Source: Lysobacter stagni (GTDB lineage Bacteria; Pseudomonadota; Gammaproteobacteria; Xanthomonadales; Xanthomonadaceae). Taken from it: a stretch of DNA of 64,000 bases. Under the pieces are notes generated by a model, which searched no databases, was not told the origin of the DNA, and was given only the letters and a program-made list of their open reading frames with translations. The position numbers were made by a program, and so were the translations under genes. The stretch is taken from the NCBI RefSeq assembly GCF_030053425.1, contig NZ_JASGBI010000001.1, positions 186,001-250,000 on the forward strand, in the 5' to 3' direction. Numbering within the stretch: position 1 is the stretch's first letter; every line of letters starts with the position of its first letter. Below, one piece after another: positions 57,125 through 64,000 of the stretch.

Positions 57125-57525
57125 GAAAGCACTCCTCAAGTCTGCATGCCGCCACAGACGCGGCACGGAGCGGGGACGGGGGTCACGGTGCAGACGGCAC
57201 CGCGATCCATGAATTATCGCACAACGTCCCCGAGCACTGACTCGGACTTTGGTGGGATAGGCAGTGCCGCGCGGCCTGCCGAACGCCCTGCCCACGGACG
57301 GCGGGGCCGGCACTTCGGAGACGGGCGCACGCCGCCAAGGGCGGCATCCCAAGGGAGCGCGATGCTCGCGTGATCGACCTGGCGAAGACCCGCCTTCATC
57401 ACGAACACGCAAACGACGACGGCCACCTTCCGGCAGCCGTCGTGGATACAGTGATCACACCCTGCCTCGGCGAACCGGAACGGGTGCAGTGGGTCAGGGC
57501 CGCGCCATCAGCGCAGCACCGGACC
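57125..57525. other. Intergenic region between gltA and rpmE2
   Basis: About 400 bases without a supportable gene. It contains the probable gltA promoter side (GATAAT on the minus strand at 57213-57218), a GC-rich middle stretch with short inverted repeats (GGCGGCATCCC / CGCCGCCAAGGGCGGC near 57330), and the rpmE2-side hairpin at 57416-57443. I see no tRNA or small-RNA signature. Confidence 0.55.
57416..57443 (-). terminator. Probable terminator downstream of rpmE2
   Basis: ACGACGGC (57416-57423) pairs with GCCGTCGT (57436-57443); the 12-base space between them holds a second small stem. On the minus strand CGTTTGCGTGTTC follows. It lies about 80 bases after the rpmE2 stop. Confidence 0.5.
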
Positions 57526-57771
57526 TCACTTCTGCGCGTAGCGCTTGCGGAACTTGTCGACGCGACCGCTGGTATCCATGATCTTGTGCTTGCCCGTATA
57601 GAACGGGTGCGACGCCGAGCTGATGTCGACCTTGATCAGGGGGTACTCGTTGCCGTCTTCCCACTTGATCGTCTCCTTGCTGCCAAGGGTCGAACGGGTG
57701 AGGAACTGGAAGTCAGTGGTGACGTCCTGGAAAACGACTTCGCGGTAGTCGGGATGGATGCCGGCCTTCAT
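57526..57771 (-). CDS. rpmE2: 50S ribosomal protein L31, type B (zinc-free form)
   Basis: 81 residues: [20 protein letters not shown] at the start, [39 protein letters not shown] in the middle, [12 protein letters not shown] at the end. The four-cysteine zinc site of the ordinary L31 is missing, which defines the C-minus, type B form. Where both types exist, type B is made under zinc limitation; whether a zinc-type copy exists elsewhere in this genome cannot be seen. The start is ATG 57771; the longer in-frame reading adds unrelated residues. Confidence 0.95.
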   Translation of the reverse strand: MKAGIHPDYREVVFQDVTTDFQFLTRSTLGSKETIKWEDGNEYPLIKVDISSASHPFYTGKHKIMDTSGRVDKFRKRYAQK

Positions 57772-57852
57772 GGCACTCACCAAATCATTCGGGGAAAGCG
57801 CGGCAGTATAGCGGCCGACCCCAGCCCTGTGCAAGCCCGGGCCACGCCTGAC

Positions 57853-58785
57853 TCAGCGGGCCGCCAGGGCCCGCTGGATCAGGCCTTCGAAACGGGCCTG
57901 GTCGTAGCGCAACAGGATCCGGAACCGGTCCGGGCGACCGCTTTCACGCCGCCAGTCGACCACGGTCATGCCGCGGGCCGGGCCATGTCCCAGTTCCACT
58001 TCCAGCGGCCGTGTTTCTTCCTCGACCACGCCTTCGGGTTCCAGTGCGAACGCCATGCCCAGCGCGTCGGCGGCGAACCAGTGATCGCCGCGGCGATCGG
58101 CGGACCATTCGCGGGTCTTCTTCGAGATGCGATCGTAGAAACGGGCGCGCTCGGAATCGGCCGCAAGCCATTCGAGCACGCGCTCGTGCAGCAGGCCGTG
58201 CGCGATGGTGGCCTCCCAGTCCGCCAGCTCGACCTGCGGGAAGGCTTCGAACACGATGTGCGCCGCTTCCGGATCGAAGTAGACGTTGAATTCCGCGGCG
58301 GGCGTGATGTTGCCGTGCGCGGTGACCGCACCGCCCATCACCACGAAGCGCGCAACGCGCTGCGGCAGCGTCGGATCCAGCTTGAGCGCCAGCGCGACGT
58401 TGGTCAGCGGCCCCAACGCGACCAGCAACAGCTTGCCGGCGTGCTCGTGCGAGAGCCGCAGGATGGCCTGCGCCGCATGTTCGGTTTCGACCTGGCGCGA
58501 CGGCGTGCCGTAATCGATGTCGCCGAAGCCGTTCTCGCCGTGCACGTAGCCGGCGTCCGGCGCCGGGTGCAGCAGCGGGCCGGGGCAGCCGGCGAACACG
58601 GGCACGTCGACGCCCGCGACTTCGCACAACTTCAGCGCATTGCGCACGGTGTGACCCAGGCCCACGTTGCCGGCGGCAATGGTCAGCCCGACCACGCGGT
58701 GGCGCGTGTCGTTGAAGGCCATGAGCAGTGCGAGCGCGTCGTCCACGCCCGGGTCGGTGTCGATCAGCAGGGGGATGGTATCCAT
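57853..58785 (-). CDS. Inosine/uridine-preferring nucleoside hydrolase
   Basis: 310 residues. Splits nucleosides into base and ribose. The calcium-site motif is LLIDTDPGVDDALALLMA, with DxDPGxDD; the second site is HGENGFGDIDYG, then LLLVALGPLTNVALALKLDP and FNVYFDPEAAHIVFEAF. It has no signal peptide. Its ATG (58785) is seven bases after the cutC stop, so it is last in the row glk, asparaginase, cutC, nucleoside hydrolase. Confidence 0.93.
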   Translation of the reverse strand: MDTIPLLIDTDPGVDDALALLMAFNDTRHRVVGLTIAAGNVGLGHTVRNALKLCEVAGVDVPVFAGCPGPLLHPAPDAGYVHGENGFGDIDYGTPSRQVETEHAAQAILRLSHEHAGKLLLVALGPLTNVALALKLDPTLPQRVARFVVMGGAVTAHGNITPAAEFNVYFDPEAAHIVFEAFPQVELADWEATIAHGLLHERVLEWLAADSERARFYDRISKKTREWSADRRGDHWFAADALGMAFALEPEGVVEEETRPLEVELGHGPARGMTVVDWRRESGRPDRFRILLRYDQARFEGLIQRALAAR

Positions 58786-58792
58786 CGACCGA

Positions 58793-59548
58793 TTATGCCG
58801 GCCCCACGTGACGGAATTCGAGCGCTTCGCGCAGCGCGCGCACGATCGAGGCATCGCTTTCCAGGCGATCGCCGTCCAGCCCCGGCAGGTCGTGGCGATG
58901 GCGCATGCGCGAGACACGCACCGCCTTCGCCGACGCATGCACTTCGCGCACCCCGCTGCGCTGCACGAACGGCGCCACGTTGTCCGGCGTGATGCCTGCC
59001 CCCGCCATGATGCCAATGCGCCCCTGCGCGCGCTGCGCCAGCGCGGCGAGCCGGTCGACACCCTCGGGCGCGCTCGCTCGCCCACCGGAGGTGAGCACAC
59101 GTTCGCAGCCCAGCGCGATCACCGCCTCCAGCGCGTCGTCGAGGTCGTGCGCCACATCGAACGCGCGATGAAAGGTCACCCCCAACGGGCCCGCGGCTTC
59201 GATGAGCTCGCGGCAGGTGGTGAGATCGACTGCGCCGTCGGCATCCAGCGCACCGATCACCACGCCGTCGCACCCCAGCCGCGCGCACATGGCGATGTCG
59301 CGCAGCATCGTTTCGCGCTCCAGCGTGTCGTAGAGGAAATCGCCCGCGCGAGGACGGATCAGCACGTACAGCGGAATGCGCAGGCGTTCGCGCGCCATCG
59401 CCAGCGTGCCGTACGAAGGCGTGCAGCCGCCCTCGCCCAGGTTCTCGCACAACTCGACGCGATCGGCGCCGCCCTCCTGTGACGCCAGCGCGGAGGCGAG
59501 CGAATTGGCCGCGATCTCCAGCGTCACGCGGACGTTCGCGGCGATCAT
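58793..59548 (-). CDS. cutC: CutC-family TIM-barrel protein
   Basis: 251 residues. Typical segments are LEIAANSLASALASQEGGADRVELCENLGEGGCTPSYG, VLIRPRAGDFLYDTLERETMLRDI, GCDGVVIGALDADGAVD, VTFHRAFDVAHD, and RVLTSGGRASAPEGVD ending GIMAGAGITPDN. The family was named for copper homeostasis in Escherichia coli, but a direct copper role is disputed and the activity is unknown. It overlaps the asparaginase stop by four bases (ATGA). Confidence 0.93.
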   Translation of the reverse strand: MIAANVRVTLEIAANSLASALASQEGGADRVELCENLGEGGCTPSYGTLAMARERLRIPLYVLIRPRAGDFLYDTLERETMLRDIAMCARLGCDGVVIGALDADGAVDLTTCRELIEAAGPLGVTFHRAFDVAHDLDDALEAVIALGCERVLTSGGRASAPEGVDRLAALAQRAQGRIGIMAGAGITPDNVAPFVQRSGVREVHASAKAVRVSRMRHRHDLPGLDGDRLESDASIVRALREALEFRHVGPA

Positions 59549-60552
59549 GTCTGTTCGGTCTGGTACACCGAGGCCGAGTCGTGCAGGCGATCATGCGGAC
59601 CCGGCGAGCCATCCTGCATCGCATAGACGAAGCCGCGATGCAGCGCGAAGGCGCCGACTTCACCGGCCTTGTTCATCGCCAGGAAGCACACCTGCAGCGT
59701 CTTGCTGGCCTCGGGCCGCTTGCGCACGACGCGGTCGATGGCTTCGCGGCAGGCATCGGCCGGCGAGCGCCCCTGCCGCATCAGTTCGACCACCAGGAAG
59801 CTGGCCGCGTTGCGCACCATTTCCTCGCCGACGCCCGACGCGGTGGCCGCACCCACCTCGTTATCCACGTACAGGCCCGCACCGACGATGGGACTGTCGC
59901 CGACGCGGCCGTGCAGTTTCCACGCCATGCCGCTCGTGGTGCATGCACCGGCGAGCCGGCCGTTCGCATCGATCGCGAGGATGCCCAGCGTGTCGTGGTT
60001 GGTCTTGTCGCCCGGCCGGGCCTGGCGCTCAGCGTTGATCTGCGGCGCGTACCGCGAGGTCTTGAGCCACTCGCGCCACGCCTGGCGCGCCTGGTCGGTG
60101 AGCAGTGGTGTCTTCTCGAAGCCCTGCGCCACGGCGAACTGCTGCGCGCCGGCGCCCACCAGCATCACGTGCGGGGTCTTCTCCATCACCGCGCGCGCCA
60201 CCGAAACCGGATGCGCGATGTCCTCCAGCGCGGCCACCGCACCGCAACGTCCGTCGCCGTCCATGATGCTGGCATCGAGCGTCAGCACGCCGTCGCGGTC
60301 CGGGTTGCCGCAGCGACCCACCGTCGGATTGCACAGGTCCGACTCTGCCCAGCGGGCGCCGGCCTCGACCGCGTCGAGCGCGCTGCCGCCACTGCCGAGC
60401 ACCTTCCACGCCGCGCGGTTCGCGCCCACGCCGAAGTCCCAGGTCGACACCACGCGCGCGCCGTTCGACGCCGAAGCGGCTCGCAGACGCGGTACGGCCG
60501 CAGCTCCCGCCGCGAGCAGCGAGGCCTGCAGGAATCGACGTCGATCGGTCAT
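59545..60552 (-). CDS. N4-(beta-N-acetylglucosaminyl)-L-asparaginase (glycosylasparaginase), exported
   Basis: 335 residues of the Ntn-hydrolase family. Cleaves the link between asparagine and N-acetylglucosamine of N-glycans. The self-cleavage site is NHDTLG, making T188 the new N-terminal nucleophile; VGDSPIVGAGLYVDNEVGAATASGVGEEM belongs to the beta subunit. The N terminus MTDRRRFLQASLLAAGAAAVPRLRAA is a Tat-like signal (RRRFLQ), so it works in the periplasm. It lies between glk and cutC. Confidence 0.92.
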   Translation of the reverse strand: MTDRRRFLQASLLAAGAAAVPRLRAASASNGARVVSTWDFGVGANRAAWKVLGSGGSALDAVEAGARWAESDLCNPTVGRCGNPDRDGVLTLDASIMDGDGRCGAVAALEDIAHPVSVARAVMEKTPHVMLVGAGAQQFAVAQGFEKTPLLTDQARQAWREWLKTSRYAPQINAERQARPGDKTNHDTLGILAIDANGRLAGACTTSGMAWKLHGRVGDSPIVGAGLYVDNEVGAATASGVGEEMVRNAASFLVVELMRQGRSPADACREAIDRVVRKRPEASKTLQVCFLAMNKAGEVGAFALHRGFVYAMQDGSPGPHDRLHDSASVYQTEQT

Positions 60553-60574
60553 GCGTTGCGCCCCTTGAGGTGCG

Positions 60575-61594
60575 TCAGTAGCCGGAATGGCGCTCGTAGT
60601 ACCACGCCGCCGCGCCAACCAGCCCCAGCTGGCCGTGGTCCACCAGCCACACCGGCACGCGGGCGAGCACTTCGCCCAGCACGCCCTTGTTGGTGAAACG
60701 GGCGGCGAAATCGCTCTGCAGCAGGAACGGGCGGATCTGCGCGGGAATGCCTCCAGCCAGGTAGACCGCATCGGCACCGAAGGTGAGCGCGAGGTCGCCC
60801 GCCAGACTGCCGAGCAGCGCGCAGAACAGGCCCAGCGCTTCTCGCGCCTGTGCGTCGCTGGTCGACTGAGCGGCGGCGGCGATGGCCTCGGGCGTATCGA
60901 ACACGGGCGCGGCGCCGTCGAGATCGCACAACGCCTGATACGTGTTGACCAGCCCGGGCCCCGACAGCACGCGCTCGTTGTCCACATGCGGCCAACGCCG
61001 GAGCAGGCGTTCCATCAACGCAAGCTCGCGCGGCGTACCAACCGCGAGCGATGCGTGCCCGGCCTCGCTGGCCAGCACGCGTCGCGATGCGCCCTGCTGC
61101 AGCGTGCGCGGCAGGCACAGCGATGCGCCGAAGCCGGTGCCGGGACCGAGCACCAGCGCCGGACCCTCGCCGGCCTGCAGCGGGCCGCATACGCGCGTCA
61201 TCGCACCGACGTCGATGTAGGGCATCGCGCAGGCGACCGCTTCGAAATCGTTGAGCAGCGCCAGATAGGCGATGCCCGCTTCGCGCCGCGTGCTTTCCAC
61301 CGAAACGGCCCACGGCAGGTTGGCGTTGATCAGCGTGTCGCCTTCCAGGCGCCCGGCGATGGCCACGACCGCATGCGTGCGGTCGGCGTCGAAGGCGGCG
61401 GCGAAGTCGTCGAGGATGGCCGCCAGACTGGCGTACTCGGCGCAGGCATAGCGGCGATAGTCGAGGACATCCACCTTGCCTCCCGGACGCACCTGGACCA
61501 GGCCCAGGCGCGCATGCGTGCCGCCCACGTCGGCGGCGATGAACGGCGGCGAGCCGTGCCGGACGGGAGGGCTTTCGATCGGGGCGGAGATCAC
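60575..61594 (-). CDS. glk: Glucokinase
   Basis: 339 residues of the Glk/ROK-like bacterial glucokinase family. Phosphorylates glucose with ATP. Landmarks: FIAADVGGTHARLGLVQV (phosphate-1 loop), NLPWAVS, LLNDFEAVACAM with the catalytic Asp, LVLGPGTGFGASLCLP, and SEAGHASLAVGT. The start is a GTG at 61594, chosen because no ATG is in frame before the ADVGGT loop and the resulting length fits the family; it lacks a strong ribosome-binding site. Downstream genes follow within 22 bases. Confidence 0.88.
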   Translation of the reverse strand: MISAPIESPPVRHGSPPFIAADVGGTHARLGLVQVRPGGKVDVLDYRRYACAEYASLAAILDDFAAAFDADRTHAVVAIAGRLEGDTLINANLPWAVSVESTRREAGIAYLALLNDFEAVACAMPYIDVGAMTRVCGPLQAGEGPALVLGPGTGFGASLCLPRTLQQGASRRVLASEAGHASLAVGTPRELALMERLLRRWPHVDNERVLSGPGLVNTYQALCDLDGAAPVFDTPEAIAAAAQSTSDAQAREALGLFCALLGSLAGDLALTFGADAVYLAGGIPAQIRPFLLQSDFAARFTNKGVLGEVLARVPVWLVDHGQLGLVGAAAWYYERHSGY

Positions 61595-61676
61595 GGGGGA
61601 TGGTGTGGACAGCGACGGCGGGCGTCCATGATGCCCAATTCCGGCGGGCGCCTGCAGCCCGGCGTCGCAGAACGGC

Positions 61677-63812
61677 TCACGCGGCGGCGAAGCGCACGGC
61701 CCCGCCAACCCAGCGCGCGACCACCCGCTCGGCCAGCTCGGGGGCCTGCCCCAGCAGCTGTTCGCCCAGCGCCTGCACCTGCGGCAGCAGGTCCGCATCG
61801 CGCCCCAGGTCGGCCACGCGGAACTGCGCCAGGCCGGTCTGGCGGGTGCCCAGCAGCTCGCCCGGCCCGCGCAGCTCCAGGTCCTTCTCGGCGATCACGA
61901 AGCCGTCGTTGGTCTCGCGCATGGTTTCCAGGCGCTGGCGCGCCATCTGCGACAGCGGCGTCTGGTAGAGCAGCACGCAGCTGGACGCCGCGCTGCCGCG
62001 CCCGACGCGCCCGCGCAACTGGTGCAGCTGGGCCAGGCCCAGGCGCTCGGCGTTCTCGATGATCATCAGCGACGCGTTGGGCACGTCCACGCCGACTTCG
62101 ATCACCGTCGTCGCCACCAGCAGGCCGATCTCGCCCTGCTTGAACGCGCGCATCGTGGACTGCTTGTCGGAGGCCTTCATGCGCCCGTGCACCAGCCCGA
62201 CGCGCAACTCCGGCAACCGCTTGCACAGGTCCTCGAACGTGGACTGCGCCGCCTGCGCGACGACTTCGTCGCTGTCGTCGATCAGCGTGCATACCCAGTA
62301 CGCCTGTCGCCCTTCCGCGCAGGCCTTGCGGATGCGCTCGACCAGCTCCGGGCGACGTTCCGCACTCAACGCAACCGTCTGCACCGGCGTGCGTCCGGGC
62401 GGCAGTTCGTCGATGGCGGACACATCCAGATCTGCGTAGGCGGCCATCGCCAGCGTGCGCGGAATGGGCGTGGCGGTCATCACCAGCTGATGCGGGACAA
62501 TGGCATCACCATTCCCGCTTCCGCCGGTGCCCTTGTCGCGCAGCGCCAGGCGCTGGTGCACGCCGAAGCGGTGCTGTTCGTCGACGATGGCCAGCGCGAG
62601 ATCGCGGAACGCCACGCCTTCCTGCATCAGCGCGTGCGTGCCGACGACCACCTGCGCTTCGCCTGAGGCCACCTCCTCCAGCACCTTCGCGCGCGCCTTG
62701 CCGGTGACCTTGCCCGCCAGCCAGGCCACGCGCACGCCCAGTGGCTCCAGCCAGCCACGCAGGTTGTTGAGGTGCTGTTCGGCCAGCAGTTCGGTCGGCG
62801 CCATCAACGCGGCCTGCTTTCCGGCTTCGACCGCCAGCATCGCCGCCATGGCCGCGACCACGGTCTTGCCGCTGCCCACATCGCCCTGGACGAGCCGCAG
62901 CATGGGATGCGGCTTGGCCAGGTCGACGCGGATCTGTTCGAACACACGCTGCTGCGCGCCGGTCAGCGCGAACGGCAGACGCTCGCGCAGGCGTTCGGCC
63001 AGAACCATCCCTTCGAGCACGGGCGCCGCATGCGCCTGTTGCGCGATGCGCTGACGGCGCAGGCTGAGGTGATGCGCGAGCAGTTCTTCCAGCGCCAGCC
63101 GGCGCTGCGCGGGATGGCGTCCGGCCAGCAACGCGGCGACGTCGGCGTCCTGGGCTGGCCGGTGCACGGTCAGCAACGCCTCGCGCAATGAGGGCAGCTC
63201 GCCGCCACCGGGCAGGCGGAACGCGGCGCGCAGATCGCGCGGAAGCAGCTCGAGCGCTTCCTCGTCGGGCAGCCGGTCCAGGGCCTGGCCGATCAGGCGT
63301 CGCAGCGAAGCCGGGCCCAGGCCTTCGATCGCCGGGTACACCGGATCCAGCGACGATCCCAGCGACGCATCGTCGGCATCGCCGATGACGCGGTAGCTGG
63401 GGTGCACGATCTCCAACCCGTGCTGACCGGGCCGCGGCGTACCGTAACAGCGCACGCGCGTGCCCACCTGGAACTGCGCGACCTGCGCGGCGCGGAAGTG
63501 GAAGAAACGCAGCACCAGCGTGCCGTGCGAATCGTCGCCGATGGCCACGCGCAGCATCGGTCGGTAACGGAAGCCGCGTTCGACCGCCTCCACGCGGCCT
63601 TCCACCTGCGCGGCCACGCCGGGCTGGAGGAGGCCCACGGGCGTGATCGCCGTGCGGTCCTCGTATTGCCGGGGCAGTTGCAGCCACAGGTCCTGCAGCG
63701 TCGCCAGGCCGCGCGCCGCCAGCTTCTCGGCCACGCGCGGGCCGACCCCGTGCAGGCTGCTGATCGGTTGCTGCTGGAGATCGACGGATGCCCCGCCCTT
63801 GCGAATCGGCAT
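61677..63812 (-). CDS. recG: ATP-dependent DNA helicase RecG
   Basis: 711 residues. Remodels stalled replication forks and Holliday junctions. The N-terminal wedge domain (OB fold, about 65-150) includes DRTAITPVGLLQPG. Helicase motifs are VQGDVGSGKTVVAAMAAML (Walker A), MAPTELLAEQHLNNL, AIVDEQHRFGVHQR (DEQH), VMTATPIPRTLAM, and LVATTVIEVGVDVPNASLMII with QLHQLRGRVGRG. TRG motif and C terminus are complete. The start MPIRKGGASVDLQQQPISSL is preceded by the terminator of the upstream gene. Confidence 0.96.
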   Translation of the reverse strand: MPIRKGGASVDLQQQPISSLHGVGPRVAEKLAARGLATLQDLWLQLPRQYEDRTAITPVGLLQPGVAAQVEGRVEAVERGFRYRPMLRVAIGDDSHGTLVLRFFHFRAAQVAQFQVGTRVRCYGTPRPGQHGLEIVHPSYRVIGDADDASLGSSLDPVYPAIEGLGPASLRRLIGQALDRLPDEEALELLPRDLRAAFRLPGGGELPSLREALLTVHRPAQDADVAALLAGRHPAQRRLALEELLAHHLSLRRQRIAQQAHAAPVLEGMVLAERLRERLPFALTGAQQRVFEQIRVDLAKPHPMLRLVQGDVGSGKTVVAAMAAMLAVEAGKQAALMAPTELLAEQHLNNLRGWLEPLGVRVAWLAGKVTGKARAKVLEEVASGEAQVVVGTHALMQEGVAFRDLALAIVDEQHRFGVHQRLALRDKGTGGSGNGDAIVPHQLVMTATPIPRTLAMAAYADLDVSAIDELPPGRTPVQTVALSAERRPELVERIRKACAEGRQAYWVCTLIDDSDEVVAQAAQSTFEDLCKRLPELRVGLVHGRMKASDKQSTMRAFKQGEIGLLVATTVIEVGVDVPNASLMIIENAERLGLAQLHQLRGRVGRGSAASSCVLLYQTPLSQMARQRLETMRETNDGFVIAEKDLELRGPGELLGTRQTGLAQFRVADLGRDADLLPQVQALGEQLLGQAPELAERVVARWVGGAVRFAAA

Positions 63813-63847
63813 CGCGCAAGGATGACGCGAAAGGACGCAAACAAAAA

Positions 63848-63869
63848 CCCCGGCACGTTCGTGCCGGGG
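63848..63869 (-). terminator. Rho-independent terminator of the right-edge gene
   Basis: Stem CCCCGGCAC (63848-63856) with GTGCCGGGG (63861-63869), loop of four, followed on the minus strand by TTTTTGTTTG. It lies 24 bases after the stop of the outer-membrane gene and isolates recG from it. Confidence 0.93.
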
Positions 63870-63893
63870 TCGGGAGTCCGACGCAACGATCCG

Positions 63894-64000
63894 TCAGAAG
63901 TTGGCGCTGAGCTCCACGCCGTAGGTGCGCGGCTGGGTCATGCGCGCGCCGACGGTGCCGAGCACGGTCATGCCGTAGGTACCGAAGGTGTTCACGTACT
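63894..64000 (-). CDS. C-terminal end of an outer-membrane beta-barrel, probably a TonB-dependent receptor (partial)
   Basis: Only the last 35 codons are present: NTFGTYGMTVLGTVGARMTQ, then PRTYGVELSANF and stop. The PRTYGVEL pattern followed by a terminal phenylalanine is the typical last strand of TonB-dependent receptors, which carry siderophores, cobalamin or glycans into the periplasm. The substrate cannot be guessed from this part. A strong terminator follows. The rest of the gene is beyond the window edge. Confidence 0.75.
   Translation of the reverse strand, partial: YVNTFGTYGMTVLGTVGARMTQPRTYGVELSANF

Noticed and set aside
57240..57400. Possible tRNA or small RNA in the gltA-rpmE2 gap
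   Set aside because: GC-rich short inverted repeats only; no cloverleaf, no T-loop GTTCRA, no clear promoter/terminator pair.

Overview
The window is a high-GC stretch of a gammaproteobacterial chromosome. Several things point to the Xanthomonadaceae/Lysobacteraceae (Lysobacter, Luteimonas or Xanthomonas-like): the pilMNOPQ operon divergent from a PBP1A gene, a class I fructose-bisphosphate aldolase, a MoxR/Bat operon, a C-minus type L31 gene, and palindromic GC-rich intergenic repeats. This family assignment is an inference from gene content. No rRNA, tRNA, CRISPR array, phage or insertion sequence was seen. Coding density is high and most junctions inside gene groups are 1- or 4-base stop/start overlaps.

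Layout. 1-4415 (minus): napEFDABC, periplasmic nitrate reductase, cut in napC by the left edge. 4722-7915 (minus): class I aldolase, a small membrane protein, pyruvate kinase. 8113-12407 (minus): two overlapping genes for an exported Sel1-repeat protein and a DUF3857/transglutaminase protein. 12501-14490 (minus): HAD phosphatase and pgk. 14653-18723 (plus): class Ia ribonucleotide reductase nrdAB, with a promoter flanked by two NrdR-like boxes and a cobalamin riboswitch in the leader. 18769-22844 (minus): DUF3999 and DUF2339 proteins. 23002-24546 (minus): truncated haemoglobin and gap. 24730-26225 (plus): an OmpW-like protein and an S1/P1 nuclease.

26226-31492 is a sulfur/molybdenum locus. 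A persulfide-sensor type ArsR repressor (BigR-like) and an exported DUF442 phosphatase-like protein read left. From an AT-rich operator, an ETHE1-like persulfide dioxygenase, two YeeE/YedE half-transporters, a small SUOX-like periplasmic protein and modABC read right, joined almost without gaps. Molybdate import would also feed the Mo-bis-MGD enzyme NapA at the left end. 31517-39293: an acetyl-CoA hydrolase/transferase-family protein, a GAP-family membrane protein, transketolase, and two tandem dicarboxylate/amino acid symporters.

39344-46246 (minus): moxR, DUF58, DUF4381, batA, a batB/batC fusion and batD. 46563-51590 (minus): pilMNOPQ, the type IV pilus alignment and secretin complex, divergent from mrcA at 51836-54325. 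54542-64000: a conserved protein of unknown function (plus), then on the minus strand a membrane protein, gltA, rpmE2, and a row reading recG, glk, asparaginase, cutC, nucleoside hydrolase. The right edge holds the C-terminal end of an outer-membrane beta-barrel, probably a TonB-dependent receptor.

Central carbon metabolism is well represented (fba, pyk, pgk, gap, tkt, gltA, glk). The points most worth attention are the double control of nrdAB, the apparent coupling of persulfide sensing to molybdate uptake, and a calcium-loop-like motif in the tail of PilN.
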